From assembly GCA_022036555.1 (NCBI GenBank), contig CM039140.1, positions 8,273,943 to 8,337,942 of the forward strand: DNA of 64,000 nucleotides, read 5' to 3'. Under the pieces are notes generated by a model that made no database searches, had not been told where the DNA came from, and saw only the letters and a program-made list of their open reading frames with translations. Below, piece after piece: positions 57,195 through 64,000 of the stretch; position 1 is the first letter of the stretch; each line of letters opens with the position of its first letter. This stretch comes from Microstegium vimineum (lineage: Eukaryota; Streptophyta; Magnoliopsida; Poales; Poaceae). Both the position numbers and the translations under genes were made by a program.

Positions 57195-57670
57195 ACACCT
57201 AAGACTGGACGAAAAACTCGATGCTCGTTAGCTCGCTCGACTCATGACTGGCTCGGCTCTACTCGACTCGGCTCATTAAGATAACGAGCCGAGCCAAGAT
57301 TTTAGGTCGTTAGCTATAACGAGCCAACTCGAGCCAGCTCACGAGCCAAACGAGTCACACTTTTAAGAAAAAAAAAGTAGCAGAACTTGTATTAGTTTTT
57401 GTATATTAGTATACTATAGTTGTTAGCACATATTAATTTCTTGTTCAATTTAAGACGATTGGATATTTTACTTTTGTATTATTATTATTATTATTATCAA
57501 GCTCTAGATAAATGTAAATATTACATTTTGTGATCTTTTTATATCTAGCTCGCGAGCTTAACGAGCCAAGTCGAGCTGGTTTTCTAGCAACTAGCTCGTT
57601 ATCCTAACGAGCCAAAACGAGCCGATCCTAAACGAGCCGAGTTGACTCGTTATCTAGACTTATCTACACC
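57195..57670. mobile_element. Non-autonomous hAT-like element with AACGAGCC repeats
   Basis: Two subterminal zones (57225-57360 and 57545-57660) carry about 14 copies of cgagcc or ggctcg, often as aacgagcc. The AT-rich centre between them lacks the motif. This layout is typical of a common grass hAT MITE group. Exact ends and target duplication are unclear. Confidence 0.55.
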
Positions 57671-58192
57671 CATGTTGTTGCATGCTCACCATGTCGTGTA
57701 CGCTAGATGCCCAAATCGGGGGAATAGTGCCATTAATCGATGTCAGGTCTTGATGTTCTCTCTCTTTGTTTGTCCTTCACCCGCCTAGATATTCGTTGAG
57801 GTGGGTTGACTATAGCTAAGACACATTATTATACACATTATCGGTTGATATCAGAGGTGGTCCAAATCACGCACCAATATAGGGACAACGTGACAAAAAC
57901 GTAGCGAACCGACAAAACCGATCTAAAGACCAGTTAGATTGATTTGAAGCCTGTTCTACACCTAGAAAACTCCTAAACACCACCTGAGATAACCCGTTGG
58001 AAGGTGAACCTGGACGGTGTCCTAGGACTAGCAGGCCGCCTAGAACTTCATCAAATCTCGCCAAGAAACGTGACGAATAGCAAGATAGAGAGGAGAAAGA
58101 GTGGGTAAAAGAGGTTTGTAGATATGTTTTCTGATCCTCTCACATGTACACAAAATAGTCTTATTTCAAAAGGAAATAACTTCATACCTGAT
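57671..58192. other. Intergenic sequence
   Basis: No gene or element was recognised. Confidence 0.4.
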
Positions 58193-58206
58193 TTCCATGT
58201 TTTCTA

Positions 58207-59844
58207 GAATGCCATCGTAGAACAACTATTTTTTTGGCTTGGGAGCCCCCGCGTCGCCTCCCGCAAGGCGGCTGGGGCGGCGGAACCCTAGGGCCGCCGC
58301 CAGGCCCCTCCCCCGCGCTCCCCCCGCCTCGCCGCCGCCGGAGGGGGCCTCCAGGAGGCCCGCGCGGCCCCCCAGGAAGGTGGCGGCGAGGCCCTTTCGC
58401 CCAGATGTGCGGACTCCCGACGGGGCGGCGTCCGGCAGCGGAGGCGTGATGGGGCTCTCACCCGGCGGCGGGTTCCTGCCCGTGACGCCGGGGAGTGCCT
58501 CCCCTTGGCCGGATCCTGCCGTTTCTCGGCCGGATCTGCTGAGGGGGCGGGGTTTGGCTAGTCCGTGGCGTCTTGGTGGGGCTGCTGACGGTGCCGGCCG
58601 CGGTGGTAGCTGCTCCCCTCCGGCGGGGAGCGGTGACTGGGCATCGCAGGAGGGCTGTCGCCTTTTCGGGTGTGGGGGTGGATGAGGGGCTCCCTCCCCC
58701 TCTCCTCGTCCCCCGCCTCCTCTCCTCGGTGGCTGTTTCGTGGCGGTGGCTGGGGTTGTGTCGGCGTTGGGGGGCGGTCTTCGTCTACGCCGTCCCTCCC
58801 CCATGCCTCTGACCGCCGTTGTGGGGCGGTCGTTCTTGGAGATGGAGGCCACGGCGCCCGCGGGGGTGCTGGTCCGGGGCTTCGCTCCAAATCCGGCACC
58901 TTCGAGGGGTGGTGGTGCCAGCGACGGGGGCTCGGCCGGATGCGGTGGCCGGCGGCGGCTACAATTTTTTTGGCGAGCGGTTGGTGGAGGTTCACGGTGG
59001 CGGAGGGCTGGTGTTCGGCAGGGTGCTGGCGCAGCTTTGCGGTTGCTCGCGTGGCCGGCGCGTCTACTCTGGTGAGAATTCTTCTGATGGCTGGCAGCGA
59101 TGTCTTGGTGGCTGGTGGGGATCCGAGTTTCTTGCCCGAGTCGATGCTGGGAATATTTTGGGCGAAAGCCTGGCGACGGCGACACTTGTGGGTGTCGTTC
59201 CCCTGTTGAGGGCGTCGCGTCCTTAGCACATTCCATGGGTGAGAACCCAGTCCTGCCATGGACGGACGACGGCGGCGCTTGGGCGTCGTAACCTTCTTGA
59301 AGGCGTCGTTGTGGAATTCGACTCGGCCGGGATGTCTTGGGCAGTACTACTTCGTCGTCTTTGTCAACGTGTTTGTGGTTGGTGCCGGTGGTGGTTTAGG
59401 CTTAGCGTGTTTTCAGTTGCTTAGTCTTTTAGGTTTTTGTTCCTTTCTTTTGAGTTGGCGTCAGTGGTGGAGCTCCTAGTGGTTTTAAGTGGACGCTTGT
59501 GTCGATGACCCAATCCGACCGAGCGATAGTTTGTGGAGCTCCTAGTGGTTTAAAGTGGAGGCTCCTGTCGACGACCGAGTTCTAGTGGCTACAGTGGTTA
59601 GAGGTTTGTGTCGATGTCCCAATCCTACCAAGCAAGGAGTTGAGTAGATGAGTACAGCTGAGTTGGCGCTCTCTGTAGCGCGAGTTGAGTTGCTTTGGTA
59701 CCTAGATGTGAAGTTGGAGTAAGGTACCCTCCAAATTGTATGGTTTTTCTGGCCCGGTTTTCAGTCAAAAAACTGAGCTGACACTTACCTTTTCTATTTA
59801 TTTGTCTAATAGAAATCCCGGCTTTTGCCGGCCTTTTGAAAAAA
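58207..59844 (+). mobile_element. LINE-derived non-autonomous retroposon
   Basis: It is flanked by an exact 14-bp duplication, ttccatgttttcta (58193-58206 and 59845-59858), with a short A-run at the right end, the marks of target-primed insertion. The left part is very GC-rich, like the 5' region and first ORF of plant L1 elements. The right part ends 'aatcccggcttttgccggcc' and then an A-run. No endonuclease or reverse transcriptase is present, so it looks internally deleted. The long minus-strand frame (58226-59236, 336 codons) is low-complexity and probably not a gene. Confidence 0.75.
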
Positions 59845-59858
59845 TTCCATGTTTTCTA

Positions 59859-60412
59859 TAGGAAAATTACGTCCAAAACCCATCAAAAATAAAGTTTGGT
59901 TAGACTCGTACAGACAAATCGGTCAGGCCAGTTTTCACAGGGCTGGGACAGCCACAGGGCCAAACAAATCGGCTTGGCTGGTTTGAAAATCTTCCAGAAT
60001 TATAATTAATTCATCCGAACTTCAAACAAGACAAATTATATATGTTTTTAGATCAGCTCGACGAGAGGAATGCAATAGTGCAATATAATCTTGCATCTAA
60101 GGACTTTTACCAAACCAGCCTGGCCGGTTTGGGAACCATGCTGGCCAGTTCCGGCAGGGTAACACCCGAAAATGTTGTTTCTTCGTCCGGGCTTCAAATA
60201 GGATGAACCAAATATGCTTTCTGACTATCTCAACAATAGAAATATAATGGCAGAGTCCATTATACATTTTGGCCACGTTTAGTTGTCAACACTATCGCTT
60301 CTATCTTTCTATCTTTGTTTTGTCTTGCTCTTTGATGAAGATGGATTGATAGATTAAGTTGCTAGATACCATCCATCTCGATCATGTGGACACACCAGAT
60401 ATTTATCTGCAA
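59859..60412. other. Intergenic sequence with CCGGTTTGG-type words
   Basis: Repeated words such as 'ggctggtttg' and 'ggccggtttggg' (59970-60150) suggest an old TE fragment. No ends were found and no gene was recognised. Confidence 0.35.
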
Positions 60413-61196
60413 ATTAGGCGTTGATTTATCAAGGGCTCAGGGCATATTACTCATGGATTCGAAGGAGCATGTATTGATCCCTGCAGCAGATAACTTGCGG
60501 CAAAATTTCATTGGGTGCTAGGGCCATGTATCGATTCCTAAATAACTTGCGGCAAAATTTAAAATTTCATTGGACGCTAGGGCCACGCATGCCGCACTCG
60601 CTTTTAAGAAACCACAGCAAGATACAAGATTAGGGCTACATACGTCAGCTTGCAACCACATGCATCGATCCACGCAAAACCACAAGCAGTTTTTTCTTGG
60701 CATTTCGTTCCACTGCAGTTTTGCGTAGACTCCATTTGGTTTCTTGGCATGCGGAATTAGACTCTTGATGACGCCTAACAAACCCGCTCGGTGGGAATAT
60801 CAGATTGAGTTATCCGTATGTAGTTACGTATCTTGAATGTATTCTGCATGTGGAAAACAAACCGGTGGCCTATTCGCTTGATCGTTTCGGTGACTGATAA
60901 GCCGATTGATGTTGTTTTTGACTGTTTACTTCTGAGAGAAAAACACTGTTTCGATGCCTGATAAGTCAGCTTATGAGCCAGGTTTCAAGTGTTATTGGTT
61001 TCTTAAAAGCGAGTGCGGCATGCGTGGCCCTAGCGTCCAATGAAATTTTAAATTTTGCCGCAGGTTATTTAGGAATCGATACATGGCCCTAGCACCCAAT
61101 GAAATTTTGCCGCAAGTTATCTGCTGCAGGGATCAATACATGCTCCTTCGAATCCATGAGTAATATGCCCTGAGCCCTTGATAAATCAACGCCTAA
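60413..61196. repeat. Long near-perfect inverted repeat (201-bp arms, 382-bp loop)
   Basis: The left arm 60413-60613 and right arm 60996-61196 are reverse complements over 201 bp with one mismatch (t/c, near 60548). Each arm also has an internal direct repeat ('aacttgcggcaaaattt' twice). A transcript would fold into a very long hairpin. It lies about 670 bp beyond the stop codon of the uridylate-kinase-family gene. Confidence 0.9.
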
Positions 61197-61861
61197 TATA
61201 TCAGTCCTTTGGTATCTAACCAATGCTGAGAACGCCTAAAAAAGCTGTCCGGAGTACGATGCAGGGAAACAGTCAAGTCACATTGGTTACTCTAAATTTC
61301 ATGTTGAACAGAACCAGATTGGCAGTCCAACTCCAACACTGGCATCAATAAAGAGATCTGCATTGAGATCCAGGCTATTTGCACTTTCAGCATTACATAG
61401 CATCAGGTGTAAAGAGTGAGCCAAGCATCAACATCCCTATATCTGTCCACGATGTTCTTGTATCATCATTGGGCAAACAAAAAGATTGGTTGCTGGAGAG
61501 CCAGGCAAATTAATGGTGCAAAACGGGATACCTCAAACACTACCGACTCAAATAATAGTCTTACAACTTACAACACTACATTCTGATCTGGGCACCGGTG
61601 AACCACTTTACATAAGCTCTTCCACTAATCTACAGACAAAATTACAAATAGATATTACAAGCTAAATACTTTTTCAATGTGGGCAATTGCAACCACAACC
61701 CATAATACACAACAGGCATCCCAGGAAAAACAAGGTGAAGGCTTCCCATCTGATGAACATGCTTCTCTTCTATCCGGAAAAGATCCAAGAGCAAAGAATC
61801 CATGATGTCCCCCAGAGTATTGGCATGCCCTGGAGCTCTGCTACCATTAATCCTCCTAATT
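61197..61861 (-). other. 3' UTR and flank of the uridylate-kinase-family gene
   Basis: It lies directly downstream of the TAA at 61862-61864. The transcript end was not located. Confidence 0.5.
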
Positions 61862-63924
61862 TTATGTTATCCTTCCTGACTGATCAACTAAAGTGCCTAT
61901 TTGATCTCCACAAATTGCTCTAGAGATGTTACCAGGCTCCAACATGTTAAAGATGACAACTGCAAGAAATATACAAATGTCATCTTATGTATAAACTGCT
62001 AATACTGTAATGTGTTGCCAAAACATGCTGTGATGACTGATGACCCCGACCAATTCCAAATATGGGCTTTCGACTCGATGCAAAAAGATTAATAAAATAG
62101 ATCAAATGACCTTAGCACCCTTCATTTATTATGCATCTCATCAAGACGGGTCATTCATTTGTGAGAGTGTGCATTTATTAGCAGTAATGTATGAAGAAAA
62201 GGGTAAAACATCCATATATAACTTCTAAAACGACCTAAGGCCACTGCCAACCTGAAACTATAGATGGTTTCCATACATTAATTGCTATGCCAGGTAAGAA
62301 ATTCTGACATGGCACAAGATTTATCAAAGAGAGATGGAAAAGAGGAAACAGTTTCTCAATTTAGATGATTTCGGCGCGTGCTCTAACAATGCGAGAAGCA
62401 AGATTCTACCTGTTGGGGCTCCTGGTTGATCTGTTGTCGGCCCGCATCACTATGACGCCATCAGCCAAGTCAACGAGAGCCGCCGCGCATACAGTCTGCC
62501 TCCCAACAACATCACCCTGTCTCTCCTGCTTATGACCACATCCCTATGGCACAGGCGCAGCCGGCTTCGCCTTCGCACATCCCCGCGAGCATCGCAGTGA
62601 TGGTGCCACTGAGTTGCTTGGTTCTTTGTTGTTTAGCTGGTGTGTAAGTTTCTAGTTTCTCCGTCTCTTTCTTGGCTGCAACACATGTACCCTACGAACG
62701 ACCGGGAGCACAAGCTGCTCCTCCACGCCTGTCGTGCGAGTGTCGTCGACTATGGCACCCGCCTCACAGCACGCGCGCCTGGCTTGCTTGGTCGCTAGCG
62801 GTATGCATTGCTGCCGTCAGCTGCTTTGGATACCCGCCTATACTAGGATCTACCGGCCATGCCTGTTGATTGCTGAGGGACAAGACGAGAGGAGAGAGAA
62901 GGGGATGAAGAGAGACGATACGGCAAGGATGAGGGGAGAAAACTATTGCCAAAAATTCAATTGGGACCCACACGAGGAAATGATGGGATGGAGGTGTTGT
63001 TTCTATGCATGTGTCTCGCTTATGTGGCAGGGATAGAAACTACATGGTGGTTTCATGGTTGGAACGGCCCTAATACCTTTGTCCCGCAAAATAGTGAGTT
63101 TAAGGTCAAACTATCTCAAGTTTGACCAAGTTTATATAAAAGACTACCAAAATTTATGACACTGAAAGTGTACCATTAGATTCACCATGAAATATATTTT
63201 CACAGCATACATATTTTGGTGCCGTACATCAAACTTGAGATTATTTGATTTAAGACACAGCTAAACTGTCACTCTTAGCAGGACAGAGTTGAGAAGGCTA
63301 AAATGACCTACGACCTATAGTCGGAGTCGGAAGGAGTAGTTGGTAAGAGGTACTAACCAGGAATGTTGTTCTCCTCACAACATGTTACTGCTGTCATGTC
63401 CATCTTGGTGATTCCTCTTGCTGCTAATTCCCTAAAGGAGATGTGCTCAAATGAAGCATTACTATTGCTCCTAGGAGGACAACCATATTCATCATCACCA
63501 ACAATACCTTTAAGGACAACATCTGCATTGACTGGTTAGCAAGTACATCTAGTCAGTTTCCTCTCTGCATCATCTTTTCATAGCAACTAAACTAAATCAT
63601 TCGAGAATGGGAAGCTGTATGTGCAAGTCCATTGGAAAATTCATAAGAATGAAAAAGAAAGGTGTTAGGGACAGGGTGCAATGCATACTCTCTGAAGCTC
63701 TTAAGGCAGCAGCTGTATCTGTTGTGAACAATGGATTCCCAGTGCTCGCACCAATCCCACCAAAGATGACCACCCTCCCTTTTTCGAGATGGCGTATGGC
63801 TCGACGCCTAATGTACGGTTCTGCAACTTCTTGCATCATCAATGCGGTTTGGACTCGTGTCTCCACACCTATCTTTTCTAGTGATGCTTGAAGAAGTACT
63901 GAATTCATCACTGATGCCATCATT
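61862..63924 (-). CDS. Uridylate kinase (UMP kinase)-family protein, C-terminal exons, partial
   Basis: Three exons read on the minus strand: 63689-63924, 63358-63531 and 61862-61959, with GT-AG introns (157 bp and 1,398 bp), all in frame. They encode MNSVLLQASLEKIGVETRVQ, YIRRRAIRHLEKGRVVIFGG, then GNPLFTTDTAAALRASE, NADVVLKG, FEHISFRELAARGITKMDMT and NIPVVIFNMLEPGNISRAIC, ending GRIT and TAA. This is the nucleotide-binding and C-terminal half of a bacterial-type PyrH fold (amino-acid/uridylate kinase superfamily). UMP kinases phosphorylate UMP to UDP with ATP. It resembles the plant group that includes At3g10030 more than the plastid enzyme (from memory). The usual VDGVYD segment reads VGDDEYG. 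The 5' part lies beyond the window. Confidence 0.85.
62380..62880. other. GC-rich block inside the large intron of the uridylate-kinase-family gene
   Basis: It is sharply richer in G and C than the surrounding intron and has short open frames without domains. It is probably inserted sequence; no ends were identified. Confidence 0.35.
63076..63336. mobile_element. Stowaway-like MITE in intron
   Basis: The left end cctttgtcccgcaaaatag and right end 'cggagtcggaaggag' are degenerate Stowaway-type ends flanked by TA (63074-63075 and 63337-63338). The interior has typical 'aagtttgaccaagtttata' and 'catcaaacttgaga' words. It ends 21 bp from the splice donor of the middle exon. Confidence 0.6.
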
Positions 63925-64000
63925 CTGACAGTTAAAACAGAAAGGTTTAAGTAGATACATGCCACTGAAGTATCAGTCTACCAGAAGTCCAAAACTCCCT

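Noticed and set aside
58226..59236. 336-codon minus-strand open frame
   Set aside because: It is Pro/Arg/Ala-rich with no domain, lies within the GC-rich head of a LINE-type insertion, and is antisense to the element.

Overview
The window looks like a TE-dense stretch of a grass (Poaceae) nuclear genome. Evidence for this is Stowaway and Tourist-type MITEs, CACTA elements with 'AGTCCCGGTTGG'-style interiors, Gypsy elements with a second RNase H, ZmSINE2/OsSN-type SINE sequence, and plant genes with GT-AG introns. Species cannot be fixed from sequence alone. Nothing bacterial, and no tRNA, rRNA or CRISPR array, was recognised.

Layout. 1-2960: small repeats (a TIR element with a pyrimidine core, an AT microsatellite, a relic of the gag-only element described below, a Stowaway MITE). 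3286-8580: a CACTA element (TSD TTG) interrupted by a hAT element (3389-8354) whose transposase gene is decayed. 8824-42949: a 34-kb three-level nest. The outer level is a minus-strand Gypsy element (E1, TSD ATGAG). Inside its gag sits a plus-strand gag-only LTR element (E2, 18384-40359). Inside the E2 gag sits a second minus-strand Gypsy element (E3, 20806-33649, TSD ATGAT). LTR differences counted by eye are about 5% (E1), 2.5% (E2) and 0.9% (E3), which agrees with the nesting order. 42955-50617: repeats, a 1-kb CACTA element (TSD TAC), two SINE-like sequences and a 3.9-kb solo LTR (TSD AGCAT). 50618-64000: the genic end, with a two-exon DUF7054-type gene (53483-55483, +), a 1.6-kb LINE-derived insertion with a 14-bp TSD, a 201-bp near-perfect inverted repeat, and the 3' part of a uridylate-kinase-family gene (61862-63924, -) running off the right edge.

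The most notable feature is that both Gypsy elements (E1 and E3, Tat-lineage-like) carry a different host-type gene in the same place and orientation: between the end of integrase and the 3' LTR, antisense to gag-pol. E1 carries an F-box protein with a Cys-rich, MYND-like tail. E3 carries a plant-mobile-domain protein with four phase-0 introns. Each has a TATA-like box upstream. E3 is also saturated on both strands with the motif ATCGG/CCGAT, and it has an extra primer-binding-site copy just inside its outer boundary.

No TE protein gene here is fully intact except the gag of E2, whose two halves read in frame across the E3 insertion. The two host genes on the right appear open.
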